Below, piece after piece: positions 32,183 to 41,617 of a DNA stretch of 53,400 nt. A program made the translations under genes and the position numbers. Position 1 is the first letter of the stretch. The number at the start of each line of letters is the position of its first letter. The notes beneath the pieces were generated by a model. It worked only from the letters and a program-made list of their open reading frames with translations. It was not told the origin of the DNA and ran no database searches. Origin of the DNA: Pseudanabaena sp. (GTDB taxonomy: Bacteria; Cyanobacteriota; Cyanobacteriia; Pseudanabaenales; Pseudanabaenaceae); assembly GCA_003249015.1 (NCBI GenBank), contig QBLS01000029.1, positions 1 through 53,400 of the forward strand. The letters are read 5' to 3'.

Positions 32183-33366
32183 TTACTCCCAAGACCTCAC
32201 CTCCACGCTGGATTGGCGTAGCAATTTCCTTTTATGCTTTCATTGCGATTGGTATTGCGGAAGCAGGTTTAGGAGTTTTACTTCCTTCCATTTTGCAGGA
32301 ATATCATCTTACTCCAGCTACAATCACACTGCTATTTGTCAGTCAAATTATCGGCTATATTCTTGCTGCCTTGACCAGTAGCATTGTCAATAGCCGTTTG
32401 GGATTGGGAAGAATGCTGTTCTTGGCTGCCAGTATGTTAACCATGGCGCTAGGGATCTATGCTCTATCGCCTACTTGGTGGCTGATGGTAGCGGCGGGAA
32501 ATCTTTTCGGGTTAGGAGTGGGACTGATTGATGCGGGAATTAATACCGCGATCGCTCAGGATGATCGCAGCACTAATTTAATTGGACTACTGCATGGATT
32601 TTATGGTGTCGGTGCGCTCTCTGCTCCTGCGATCGCGGCAACTTTATTGGCGATCGGTATGAACTGGCGACAGGTCTATGGAGTATTGGCGGCGATTGTT
32701 AGTTTATTAGTGATAAGCGTATTTGCGGCAATTATTTATCGCTATCCATCCATGACTCAAAGTAAAGCTGCATCCCATACTCCTGCTTGGCAAAATCTAG
32801 GGCGATCGCTGCGAACTCCTTTAGTTTGGTTCACAGGCTTACTGTTACTAATCTATGTCGGTCTGGAAGCTTCGATTAGCAATTGGGCTTACATTGTTCA
32901 AGTCAGCGATCGCCAAATTCCTACATTAGTTGCAGGCTATAGCATTAGCGCCTATTGGTTTGGCTTAACCATTGGTCGGTTTATCCTCGGCTATTTTTTG
33001 CGATCGCTAGGAGCCGTAAAAACGATGCGGATGTCCCTAGTTCTACTGATGATCGGACTTCTCGCTTGGTGGCAAATGCCCGACCAATGGCTTAGTTTAC
33101 CGATGATCGGTTTTGCCCTTGCGCCGATTTTCCCTACTACCATCTGGTTAATTCCCAAGCAGTTACCCGCAAGTTTAGTTCCTGCTGCCGTCAGCTTTGC
33201 CACCAGTGCCGCGAGTGTCGGAGCCGCAATGATTCCATCTGGTGTGGGTTGGATTGCGAGTTGGTCGGGCTTAGGGATTATTCCTTTATTGATGCTGCCC
33301 TTAGCGATCGCGATGATAATTTTGCATTGGGCTAATTCTCGCCATCACAACTTGCTAGAAAACTAG
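32179..33366 (+). CDS. Major facilitator superfamily transporter
   Basis: 395 residues with about twelve membrane spans. MFS signs: GIAEAGLGVLLPSILQEYHL at the N-terminus, NSRLGLGRMLFLAASM (loop 2-3), GLGVGLIDAGINTAIAQ and the second-half LTIGRFILGYFLRSLG. It resembles the FucP/YbjJ-like sugar or small-molecule carrier group. Overlaps the second YdcZ gene by 4 nt. MarR control suggests a role in export or uptake of a small, perhaps toxic, compound; inference. Confidence 0.88.
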   Translation: MITPKTSPPRWIGVAISFYAFIAIGIAEAGLGVLLPSILQEYHLTPATITLLFVSQIIGYILAALTSSIVNSRLGLGRMLFLAASMLTMALGIYALSPTWWLMVAAGNLFGLGVGLIDAGINTAIAQDDRSTNLIGLLHGFYGVGALSAPAIAATLLAIGMNWRQVYGVLAAIVSLLVISVFAAIIYRYPSMTQSKAASHTPAWQNLGRSLRTPLVWFTGLLLLIYVGLEASISNWAYIVQVSDRQIPTLVAGYSISAYWFGLTIGRFILGYFLRSLGAVKTMRMSLVLLMIGLLAWWQMPDQWLSLPMIGFALAPIFPTTIWLIPKQLPASLVPAAVSFATSAASVGAAMIPSGVGWIASWSGLGIIPLLMLPLAIAMIILHWANSRHHNLLEN

Positions 33367-33426
33367 CCCACTAACCCCGATCGCAGTAAAAGCGTACAAG
33401 TGATTATTAATCAGTAGATTCTTCCT

Positions 33427-34053
33427 ATGAACATCAACTTGAATCAAGCACAATGGATTAATCAGCCTCAACACTTCACTGTAAGTCGTGAGTCAATAAC
33501 GATCGCTACTGAACCCAATACTGATTTTTGGCAGCGCACCTATTATGGGTTTCAGAATGATAATGCTCCCGCAATTTTACTAACCAGTGATCTCAACTTT
33601 TCATTTACCACGAGAGTGTCCTTCAACTACCAAGCTCGCTTTGATCAGGCGGGTGTCATAATTTACATGGATCGTGATAATTGGTTTAAGGCTTCTGTTG
33701 AGTTTGAAAATACCAAGATGTCGCGTTTAGGCAGTGTTGTCACTAATCACGGCTATTCCGATTGGGCAACTACGGATATCTCTACAATTAGTTCTATTTG
33801 GTATCGATTGAGTCGCCGAGGTGCAGATTTCTTGATTGAACATTCATTAAATGGAGAAGACTTTAAACAAATGCGAATTTTCCATCTAGCTGTCCTTGGG
33901 GATACGGAGGCAAATGGTAAACTCACTCCCCAAGAAATACACGCTCAACCTGTGCGGTTTGGCATTTATGCTTGTAGTCCTCTTGATTCTTCTTTTACAG
34001 CTACATTTGAGGAGTTAAGCCTTACTAATTCTCTATGGATGGCTCATGAATAA
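33427..34053 (+). CDS. DUF1349 concanavalin-like protein
   Basis: 208 residues, beta-rich and soluble, resembling DUF1349 (concanavalin A-like lectin/glucanase fold): TDFWQRTYYGFQNDNAPAIL, RVSFNYQARFDQAGVIIYMDRDNWFKASVEFEN, WYRLSRRGADFLIEHSLNGEDF, FGIYACSPLDSSFTATFEEL. Family members are often of unknown function. It follows the MFS gene by 60 bp and could be the last gene of that operon. Confidence 0.8.
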   Translation: MNINLNQAQWINQPQHFTVSRESITIATEPNTDFWQRTYYGFQNDNAPAILLTSDLNFSFTTRVSFNYQARFDQAGVIIYMDRDNWFKASVEFENTKMSRLGSVVTNHGYSDWATTDISTISSIWYRLSRRGADFLIEHSLNGEDFKQMRIFHLAVLGDTEANGKLTPQEIHAQPVRFGIYACSPLDSSFTATFEELSLTNSLWMAHE

Positions 34054-34077
34054 GCTATTTTGACTTGAACTAATGGG

Positions 34078-34167
34078 ATGTCTCAGGTTTTAGCTCCTCT
34101 GGTTAATCGGGATGAGTTAGAGGTTGCATGGAGAGTTTTACGCAAGATTGCAGAAATAGAAGTTTGA
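34078..34167 (+). other. Short ORF remnant (29 codons)
   Basis: ATG-initiated reading frame ending in RVLRKIAEIEV, with no clear RBS. It looks like a tail of a lost gene rather than a gene. It is the only coding-like sequence in the 370-bp gap 34054-34423, which also holds two HIP1 sites (about 34169 and 34194), the last before the HIP1-free defence block. Confidence 0.2.
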
Positions 34168-34423
34168 TAGCGATCGCTCTTGTTGCTTGAGATGCGATCG
34201 CTAGGTATTAATAAAATGCTTCTGGTATTTGTAAAGTAACCATTTTAGCCATACTTTTTCGACGCTGATTTGACAATTCAGAATATGAAGTGACAAACCA
34301 TACTTGCTTGATATCAGTTCTAGCGTTTACAGCTACTTAACTGTAAAGCCAATATAGTTAAGTCCTAATTCGACTGACTAGTGCAACCACAAACCACTTA
34401 AGTTTGAAATCAAGTAGAGATTA

Positions 34424-36379
34424 CTATTTACCTCTGTAATTCCGAATCAGTGGTGGAAACTCATCATTATCAGGTGTCATATAACGAGTTTGTATTAATG
34501 ATGTGTCAAATCCTACTGGAGGCTCGCAATATGCTTTATCAATAAGTATTATTTGTACTCCTGAAAATTCAGTGGGAATTAATTCATAAATAAGTTGATG
34601 AAATCCTTCAAACTGCTCTCTATTTTCTGTCTCACTAATATTCTTCATTGGAGAATCAATGATCATAAAGGTAGGAAGCATTGCTCCAATTTCTACTGCA
34701 AGACGGTGAATAGCAAGAGCAAAACAAGCTTTAAATAACGTTTTCTTCCCTCCACTACTAAGATTTGAAAATGAAGTAACAGCTAGATCTCCACTATGTC
34801 TATTTTTGACTTCTGGTAAAAATGAAGGGGAGTTAATTTCTACCACATCATCCTCATTAAATCCTGGAATCTTGGCTCTAACAAGACAGTCGAGGAAAAG
34901 AGATTCAAGTCTATCTAAATTATTGCGATTACTTTCTGCTGCAATCCTAGCTTCTCGCAACTTCCTCTTAATGTCTGATTCTTCACTCTCTAATAATTCT
35001 ACATTTTTATATAGTTCTTTTACTTTGCGTGTTAATTCAAATAAACGCCTTAAGTCAGTGATTTCTTGTGCAATACTTGCCTGTCTACGCTCTAGAACTA
35101 AAGCTAGAGATAAATATGCAGAATCATACTGTTCCATTTCCCTATTTAATTCATTATCAACCTCAAGCTTTTCTTCCTTCAATTCTACTAACTGACTTTG
35201 CAAATGAGTGAGATGATCACTATGACGCATTATAGCTTCTTCTAGCTCGGCTATTCTCGCTTTTGAGTCGCTTTCTAGTACATTCACATTAAGGTTATGA
35301 GTACCTTCAATGGGTTCCTCTTGCCCACAAACAGGACAGCAATTTATAAGTCTTTGAGGTAAGGATTGTGTGCAACGGGGACATAATTCAAACTCCACAC
35401 CAGAAAGGACTGCTCTTGCTGAAGCTGCACGACGAAATTTCATCCCTAACATCATCAATTCATTTATGTGTCTTTGATCACCATCAGTCATTTTTTGTAT
35501 GTCAGGAATTGCGCTTTCAATTAATTCTATTTGCGAAGATAAGGCTCTCGCTCTATTTTTGAGTATATCAACGCCGTGACTCAATCCAACAGCAAGTGTT
35601 GATCTTCTAAAGTCTTGAAGTTGGTTATCTATTTCATCTAACTCATGTTCCAAAGTGTGTATACGATGAGTTATTTCTTCTTCAGAAAACACCCCTGCTG
35701 ATTTCAATGCCTCTTCAAGTGATTTTGCCGCACCTAAGTTTTGTAGGCGTTTTTCTCTTAAGTTCTGAAGTTGTGATTCCAGATCAGAAACTAGCTCTTG
35801 ATGAAAACCAATAATGAAACGTAAGACATCTCTACTTTTATTGCGTATGTAATAAGGAGCTTCTGGGTCTAAATGGAAAAATGTACTATCTATAGTGTCT
35901 TGATCCAGATAGCAATACCAGAATAGGTCACGAATACTTAATCTGCTAAGGTCGGAATCTTCGCTCAGTTTACTTCGTCTGACTTTCGGGGGCTTTTTAC
36001 CAGCAATAAAAAATATCAAATCCGATAATACTTCTACTTCTGTATCAGGAATTTTAATTCCCGAAGCTGTACGAGCAGGTAAAATCAGATCTCTTGAGAC
36101 ATCATTAATTATCCAACTAGCATGTACATTAGCTGAATCCCGTGGACGCTCAATAGTAACAGGAACATCTTCAATATTTAAGTGCAATGTTGCAGAGACA
36201 AAATTTTGCTGTAGAGCTACTGTCAGATTTAGATCGCCGCCTAAGCAATAATCGATAAGTTGTGCAATGCTAGTTTTGCCAGCACCCATTTTTCCATAAA
36301 AGTATGTTAAGAGAGCTAGTACCACTTGCTCTTGACTTTCTTGCAATGATATAACTATTTTTTCTAAGAAAAATTTCAT
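34424..36379 (-). CDS. SMC/Rad50-like ATPase with central zinc motif (LmuB-like)
   Basis: 651 residues. Walker A is GKMGAGKTS (29-37), coiled coils run about 195-300 and 365-490, and between them is a zinc motif CPRC...CPVC (Cys333, 336, 348, 351) at the hinge, like a zinc-hook. The ABC signature is LSSGGKKT (540-547), Walker B FMIIDSP (571-577). The head is split by the coiled coil as in SMC/Rad50. It is the third gene of an overlapping operon (ATGA at 36376-36379). In Lamassu-type (ABC three-component) defence the SMC subunit senses foreign DNA ends or structures and unleashes the nuclease. Assignment to LmuB from motif and order; medium-high. Confidence 0.8.
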   Translation of the reverse strand: MKFFLEKIVISLQESQEQVVLALLTYFYGKMGAGKTSIAQLIDYCLGGDLNLTVALQQNFVSATLHLNIEDVPVTIERPRDSANVHASWIINDVSRDLILPARTASGIKIPDTEVEVLSDLIFFIAGKKPPKVRRSKLSEDSDLSRLSIRDLFWYCYLDQDTIDSTFFHLDPEAPYYIRNKSRDVLRFIIGFHQELVSDLESQLQNLREKRLQNLGAAKSLEEALKSAGVFSEEEITHRIHTLEHELDEIDNQLQDFRRSTLAVGLSHGVDILKNRARALSSQIELIESAIPDIQKMTDGDQRHINELMMLGMKFRRAASARAVLSGVEFELCPRCTQSLPQRLINCCPVCGQEEPIEGTHNLNVNVLESDSKARIAELEEAIMRHSDHLTHLQSQLVELKEEKLEVDNELNREMEQYDSAYLSLALVLERRQASIAQEITDLRRLFELTRKVKELYKNVELLESEESDIKRKLREARIAAESNRNNLDRLESLFLDCLVRAKIPGFNEDDVVEINSPSFLPEVKNRHSGDLAVTSFSNLSSGGKKTLFKACFALAIHRLAVEIGAMLPTFMIIDSPMKNISETENREQFEGFHQLIYELIPTEFSGVQIILIDKAYCEPPVGFDTSLIQTRYMTPDNDEFPPLIRNYRGK

Positions 36380-36930
36380 ATTGATATTTCATCTCCCCAT
36401 TTCATCGTTTCAAGTTCGGGAAAAACCTCATATATAAATTCCTTAATTCTTGTGGCAGAATAGCTACCGAAAGCACTCACAATTAAATCACTCCGCTTTT
36501 TAGTATCATGAAACTCTTCATTTTGAGAAAGTTGCCCAGCAATCTGCCTTCCTTTTTCGGTTAGTCCAACATGGACAGTTTTTCCTATGACAAAAGTGGT
36601 TGCTAGTCCTCGAGCAACGAGTAAACCAATCCAGCGCCTGTACCTTTTATCCCAGGGACCATAACGAAAACGAATCATCTTAGTCTCTATTGTAGTACGC
36701 TCATGTTCTTTCACTTCAGCCTTCTCAGGTCTTTTTTTTGCTGCTTCGAGCGCTCGTTCTAAGCAATTAGGATAACGCAATAAAAAATCATATTTTGCAA
36801 GTTTTGTTATTCCTTCGATAGTCTTAGCAGCCCTAAGATCTTTTGCTTGTAGTAGCAAAAGCAATCTACCAAGATGGAAGTCATCCATCTCTTCGGTCTG
36901 GAGAGATGCTCTAACCAAACGTAAGCTCAT
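36376..36930 (-). CDS. Small middle subunit of the SMC/nuclease operon (LmuC-like)
   Basis: 184 residues with no enzymatic motif. An N-terminal helical part (LGRLLLLLQAKDLRAAKTIEGITKLAKYDFLLRYP) is followed by a basic linker and a winged-helix-like C-part (YRRWIGLLVARGLATTFVIGKTVHVGLTEKGRQIAGQLS). It overlaps both neighbours by 4 nt, so it is translationally coupled and likely part of one complex. Size, position and helix-plus-wHTH pattern fit the middle component of ABC-3C/Lamassu systems. Family call mainly from context. Confidence 0.65.
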   Translation of the reverse strand: MSLRLVRASLQTEEMDDFHLGRLLLLLQAKDLRAAKTIEGITKLAKYDFLLRYPNCLERALEAAKKRPEKAEVKEHERTTIETKMIRFRYGPWDKRYRRWIGLLVARGLATTFVIGKTVHVGLTEKGRQIAGQLSQNEEFHDTKKRSDLIVSAFGSYSATRIKEFIYEVFPELETMKWGDEISI

Positions 36931-38165
36931 GCTGCGACTCCTAAGTTAAACTTCTCACTCCACCAAACCGTACATTGCTCTGTGAGAAGTCCAACCATGC
37001 CCATTAAAAACTCATAGCGTTCAAATTCTACTTTGCTCGGTTCTTCTTCAGCTATTTTTTTTAACTGTCGTTGAACTTCAATAAGCATATTTTGACCAAA
37101 TGGCTCACTCTTTGCTGATTCAACTAAATAAGTCTCATCACATTGAGCCTGAACTACACATTCAAGCTGATTCAATGTATTACGAAATTTATCTGGATTA
37201 GCATGACTTAACTCTAGAAGCCTTTGTTCAGATGTTATCGTTCTTCTCCTCATTGTAATAACTTGACTTGCTAGACCACCTCTCTTAAGCTTTTCTTCAA
37301 GAATATTATACTCTTCACCTTTAGGCAAGCTAAGAGTACCTAATCCAGAGGCATAACGAAATGAGCTAGTGGTATGAGACAGAATGCAATTTTTTATAAC
37401 ACTAAGATCTATTTTCTTCGCTTGAACAGATGGATCTTTATCCGCGCTGACACCTATGTATGACAATTGTTTACTAGAATTGTCATACGCTAAAGATGAA
37501 GCTCTATAAAAATGTAAAATTAGTTCGTCACGCATTTTGTTCATCGTTGCTCTAGAAAGATTCTCGCAATCCTTCAGATGAGGTAAATGGTTATGAGCTA
37601 TCTCTGCATCAAAGCTATCGATTGAAGGACCTTTAATAAGATGTACTTTCTTAAGAGTTGTAAAGAGTTCATTGTCAGTGCATTTACAATATTCTCTTAG
37701 ATCTTGAAAGCTTTTATCAAATGGTGATGGAATATCGCTATAAACCCCAATACTACGAATCGATTCAAAAAATTTAACTGGACTTCTCCCTAATCTTACT
37801 TGGTCTTTAATTCCTAAATCATTATCCTGAAACTCTGTATTTGAGACAAAGACCAAATGGTTAATGTACTGGTCAAATTTCTGAATTAGCGACACGAATC
37901 TTTTAATACTTTTTCGTAATGCGTCATCTGTCATACTCCAGTCGCCAATTTCTGACCGACGTGTTTTTATTTGAAATCCATCAAAAAGTCCGTCATATCT
38001 TTCGCATAAAAGATCCTCATGATACTCACACCAAATTGCAGAGTATGGTTTTTCCCCTCTAAAAGCAGCAGATAAAAGAATGACCCCATAAGCATGTTGA
38101 TAGCGAAAATTTCGCTGTGTCTCATCCCCAGGATCGTTATCATGCTCTAAGATAGGTGAAATCAT
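36927..38165 (-). CDS. DUF4297-type nuclease effector (LmuA/Cap4-like)
   Basis: 412 residues. The N-terminus has the DUF4297 dsDNA-endonuclease pattern: DPGDETQRNFRYQHAYGVILL, then EYHEDLLCERYDG and FDGFQIKTR (Asp62, Gln65, Lys67), a PD-(D/E)xK-type site with QxK. The remaining 300 residues are helical with no known catalytic motif and probably bind the SMC subunits. First gene of the operon. The nuclease fold with cell-killing DNA cleavage is known for Cap4 and Lamassu effectors. The gene lacks HIP1 octamers like the rest of the operon. Confidence 0.78.
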   Translation of the reverse strand: MISPILEHDNDPGDETQRNFRYQHAYGVILLSAAFRGEKPYSAIWCEYHEDLLCERYDGLFDGFQIKTRRSEIGDWSMTDDALRKSIKRFVSLIQKFDQYINHLVFVSNTEFQDNDLGIKDQVRLGRSPVKFFESIRSIGVYSDIPSPFDKSFQDLREYCKCTDNELFTTLKKVHLIKGPSIDSFDAEIAHNHLPHLKDCENLSRATMNKMRDELILHFYRASSLAYDNSSKQLSYIGVSADKDPSVQAKKIDLSVIKNCILSHTTSSFRYASGLGTLSLPKGEEYNILEEKLKRGGLASQVITMRRRTITSEQRLLELSHANPDKFRNTLNQLECVVQAQCDETYLVESAKSEPFGQNMLIEVQRQLKKIAEEEPSKVEFERYEFLMGMVGLLTEQCTVWWSEKFNLGVAA

Positions 38166-38335
38166 ATATTCTGGAGCAGAAAATTTCGTGAATTGTTATG
38201 TAACCATAGGCATTGTAACCTAAGCATCTCCTAGCTTGTCAAATTTTTCATCAACTGAAATTCAACACTTTGGGTTTTCGTATCAAGCTTTTTCGGATCA
38301 AAATTTTTGGATTGGGCTAAGGTGATTGCGCTTTA

Positions 38336-38790
38336 ATGATGACAAAAGGCGATCGGCTAAAATTAATCGTGACATATCAACCTGAAAGCATAGATTCAAA
38401 ACTAAACTGTGAATACAAAACTAGTAGAACGCTCAAGTAATTGAATCTCTTGTTCCAGATGAATATGCCCTATTGCATCAAAAACTAAAATCTCTTGCAA
38501 TCCAGAAAACCATCAGCGTATTTGGAAGTCATTCGAGAGTCTGCAATACCATCGTTCCCGTCTGGACGATTATCTTACTCCAACAACAAGGATCTGAAAC
38601 CCCAGAATTTTTTAGGCAACTTCCCATCATTGACAACAAATGACTTGAGCAACGCCCGATTCTATTACACTGCACATTAAGAAGAAATTGATCGCGCGAT
38701 CGCCTATCACCAGTATGAGCAAAAGGAATTCCTGATCCTGAAGTTCTAAAATTTGCCACAAATCAAAAATCGAATCTTAATAACCTTTAA
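38336..38790 (+). pseudogene. Frame-shifted remnant of an unidentified gene
   Basis: Coding-like sequence continues through frame changes. It starts MTKGDRLKLIVTYQPE (38339), then runs LVPDEYALLHQKLKSLA and FGSHSRVCNTIVPVWTI (about 38445-38580). A stop and frameshift at about 38641-38680 precede EEIDRAIAYHQYEQKEF, and another shift leads to PDPEVLKFATNQKSNLNNL ending at TAA 38788-38790. At least three disruptions. The intact ancestor is not identified. It lies between the Lamassu-like operon and a small gene, in an 866-bp interval (38166-39031) with no intact gene; the rest is AT-rich. Confidence 0.6.
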
Positions 38791-39031
38791 TCGTGATGAA
38801 TAGAACTTCCATTAAAGTTTATCCAAGAAGCAATACAGTGCTTTCTTTATCTAATGCTGTTTTTTTGCCTACCTACCATCTCTTTTAACTCTTCTTCAAT
38901 GACATTGATCTCTAGCTTAAATACTCCTGCCATGCTATCGAAACTTGCCTAATCGGATTTCTCACCCATCAAAATGATTAAACAAAAGAAGTGATGACAT
39001 ACCACGCCATTAGCGGCACATCATCACCTCT

Positions 39032-39262
39032 TTAGGAAGAAGCTTCTGTCTCAAGAATAAACTTAAGGAATGCATAGGTCTCAACATTAGAAAGACGAAT
39101 CGTTTCACCTAGATGATCGATAATGTACTCACCTGCTACCTCTCCACATACCGTACAGGTATATGTGCCAATGCTAAGTATATCAACACTCATCTGGCGA
39201 ATTTGCTCTTCCAGCCATTGATTTCGCTTTTCTAGAAGTGATTTAAAATAAACTGAACTCAT
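39032..39262 (-). CDS. Hypothetical small protein, 76 aa
   Basis: Not recognised. Starts SSVYFKSLLEKRNQWLEEQIRQMS (an amphipathic helix), then GTYTCTVCGEVAGEYIIDHLGE with a single CxxC, and ends in an acidic tail (LKFILETEASS). One CxxC could be half a zinc site in a dimer. RBS GGAGA at suitable spacing before ATG 39262. Codes opposite the decayed gene and may be unrelated to the defence operon. The next 476 bp (39263-39738) are AT-rich without a recognisable gene or repeat and presumably hold two outward promoters. Confidence 0.55.
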   Translation of the reverse strand: MSSVYFKSLLEKRNQWLEEQIRQMSVDILSIGTYTCTVCGEVAGEYIIDHLGETIRLSNVETYAFLKFILETEASS

Positions 39263-39738
39263 TATTGATCTCCAAATTAATTTGTTGGCAAGATTTCACT
39301 ATAAAATTATAATTTATAATACAGCTATACTTAAGTACGGACTTAGCTTAGCTGTTTAGCTAATAAAATTAAGCTTTTATATTAGGAACTTATAATTTAT
39401 CTTTCTGGTAATCTTTAAAAGAATTAAGCTTATTTACCTAAGCCTCTATACATATTTCTCAAATCCTTTTTAGAAATATATCTAAAACCACTTAAGAGAT
39501 CCAAACCTCTTAAGTAATTTAATTTACAAGTTATTGATAGCAACGATCGCCAATTAGACTGATTTTCCAATTACTTATTCAGAAGCATATAAACAAATTA
39601 AGGATTAAGTTAAATCCAAGCAGGTTTAGATTTTATATTTAAAATTTACATCTTCTAAATAAAAGCTAACATAAAACAATTTGATACACTTTAAAGTTTT
39701 TTCATAGTATTTCACAAAAGAAATTAGAAACTAAGATT

Positions 39739-41418
39739 ATGAGTTTCCATAAGTATATAAAAAACATTTTTATACTAGGTAGTCGAGTACTTTTGCCAGT
39801 GCCATTAGCTATAGCGATCGCTTTGGGATCAACGGTTACTAGTCCAACATCCGCCATAGGTGCAGAGAAAATCTCATTTTGGTATTCTCCATTTGGACAA
39901 TTTATAATCCCAATAGCTGACCTTGAAATATTTGCGAAAACTGGCAAACTGACAAGAAGATTGGCTTTTTATCTAGATAATTTTTCGCCTAGCCAGCAGA
40001 GCGAATTGAGGCAAGCTTTAAATACACGTTACAACATTAGTCACGTAACAATTGCCCAGTTTACCTATTCTCCGATTGGGCTAGTAATTATGAAGCGCTT
40101 AGGAAGAATCTTACAGGGGGATGGGTATCAAAATGGATTATCGGCTTTGCGGGCTTCGATGATTCTTTCAGCAGCTAGTCCTGAAGGCTTGACTCCAATT
40201 AATGTCTTACGAAGATTCCCTTTACCCACAATTGAGCTAGATTTATCCTTAGGACTAGAAGCTTATAGAGAAGTATCGCAACTTTGGTATCGCAAAGAAT
40301 TAGCGATCGCTGCGTTACAAAAACAATCAGATAGGGAAATAGAAACGAGTAAACTAGCTATACCTTCACAGGAAATTAGGAACAAAGGTAATTTCTCTTG
40401 GCAACTACAAGAGTTTACTTTTCAAAATCCAGAGCGAGGTGTGGCAATCAAAGCTTCACTATATATACCTCAAGGGACATTAAAACCTGCACCTGTAATC
40501 GTTATCTCCCACGGATTAGCCTCAAATCGAGCTACATTTACCTATCTATCAGAACATTTAGCATCCTATGGGTATGGAGTAGCTGTATTAGAACATCCTG
40601 GGACAGGCACTCAGGATTTTGGAGCTTTTTTAAGAGGCTTTGGCAAAACGACTAATCTACGAGATATGTACTTAAGACCTCTTGATGTGAAGTATTTATT
40701 AGATGATCTTGAAGGTCGGGCACAAACTTCAACCAGCATTAAAGATAAACTGGATCTGCAAAACGTTGGTCTAATTGGTCATTCCTTGGGTGGCTATACG
40801 GTTTTGACCTTGGGCGGGGCAAAACTTAACTTTGACAGTATTAAATCTGCCTGTACTGTGCCTGAACCGAACGTGACTTCCTTTAACCTCTCTAAGTTAG
40901 TTCAATGTCGTGCGATTAATTTAGAACCCAAAGAATATAATTTAAAAGATAATCGAATTAAAGCGATTTTTACCTTAAATCCTATTGGTGGAAGTACAAT
41001 ATTTCAACGTGAAGGTACTCGCAATCTCAATGTACCTGTGATGATTTTTGCTAGTGGTGATGATGTGATCGCGCCCGCAGTGCCTGAGCAGCTTTTTCCA
41101 TTTACTTGGCTCGATATTCCTAACAAATATCTAGTGGTCACGCCTAAAGGAACTCATTTCTCATTTTTAGCCAAGAGTGAAGATGATGTGTTTAACATTC
41201 CTAAGTCTTTAATTGGCGTTGATCCTAGTTTTGCTCATCCCTATGTCAAGTCCTTAAGTGTAGCGTTTTTTAAAACCTATCTTTCCAGTGAACTGGAATT
41301 TCAGTCTTATTTGACTGCAGCTTATGTGAAAACCATAAGCCAAAAAACCCTGCCACTAAATCTTGTAACCTCTTTTTCAGAGATGCAGTTAGTTCAGGCT
41401 TTAAATACTAGCCCATAG
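39739..41418 (+). CDS. Exported DUF1400 + alpha/beta hydrolase protein
   Basis: 559 residues. N-terminal signal peptide (VLLPVPLAIAIALGSTV) and a DUF1400 region (about 40-180: EKISFWYSPFGQFIIPIADLEIFAKTG, SAASPEGLTPINVLRRFP), a cyanobacterial-specific module. The C-terminal hydrolase has oxyanion VISHGLASN, nucleophile NVGLIGHSLGGYTVLT (Ser about 350), Asp FASGDDVIAPAVPEQLFP, His VTPKGTHFSF. It resembles bacterial lipase/dienelactone-like esterases. Probably periplasmic. Substrate unknown. Confidence 0.88.
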   Translation: MSFHKYIKNIFILGSRVLLPVPLAIAIALGSTVTSPTSAIGAEKISFWYSPFGQFIIPIADLEIFAKTGKLTRRLAFYLDNFSPSQQSELRQALNTRYNISHVTIAQFTYSPIGLVIMKRLGRILQGDGYQNGLSALRASMILSAASPEGLTPINVLRRFPLPTIELDLSLGLEAYREVSQLWYRKELAIAALQKQSDREIETSKLAIPSQEIRNKGNFSWQLQEFTFQNPERGVAIKASLYIPQGTLKPAPVIVISHGLASNRATFTYLSEHLASYGYGVAVLEHPGTGTQDFGAFLRGFGKTTNLRDMYLRPLDVKYLLDDLEGRAQTSTSIKDKLDLQNVGLIGHSLGGYTVLTLGGAKLNFDSIKSACTVPEPNVTSFNLSKLVQCRAINLEPKEYNLKDNRIKAIFTLNPIGGSTIFQREGTRNLNVPVMIFASGDDVIAPAVPEQLFPFTWLDIPNKYLVVTPKGTHFSFLAKSEDDVFNIPKSLIGVDPSFAHPYVKSLSVAFFKTYLSSELEFQSYLTAAYVKTISQKTLPLNLVTSFSEMQLVQALNTSP

Positions 41419-41466
41419 AAATTAAACCCAAACGAGACATTAGAACCCATTTAAGAATTGTCTAGA

Positions 41467-41553
41467 TCCCCCCCAGCCCCCCTTACGAAAGGGGGGAGAA
41501 TCAATTAAACTCTCTTCTTCCCCCTTTTTAAGGGGGATTGAGGGGGATCTCTT
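41467..41553. repeat. CCCCC/GGGGG inverted repeat typical of cyanobacterial spacers
   Basis: AGATCCCCCCCAGCCCCCC at the left is mirrored by AAGGGGGATTGAGGGGGATCT at the right, with internal CTTACGAAAGGGGGGAG and CTTCTTCCCCCTTTTTAAG hairpins. Such repeats are common between genes in filamentous cyanobacteria. It separates the DUF1400 gene from the convergent MscS-CNB gene. Confidence 0.7.
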
Positions 41554-41617
41554 AGAGTCTTTGACCGTAGAAAAGTATTTCTTAAATGGTTTCTTAGAAC
41601 GCAGAGTGCTGTGCTAT

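Noticed and set aside
34078-34167. Functional 29-aa gene
   Set aside because: No RBS and no recognisable family; kept only as a low-confidence remnant.
41467-41553. Insertion-sequence ends
   Set aside because: The inverted CCCCC/GGGGG repeat is a common spacer repeat; there is no transposase gene or remnant between the arms.
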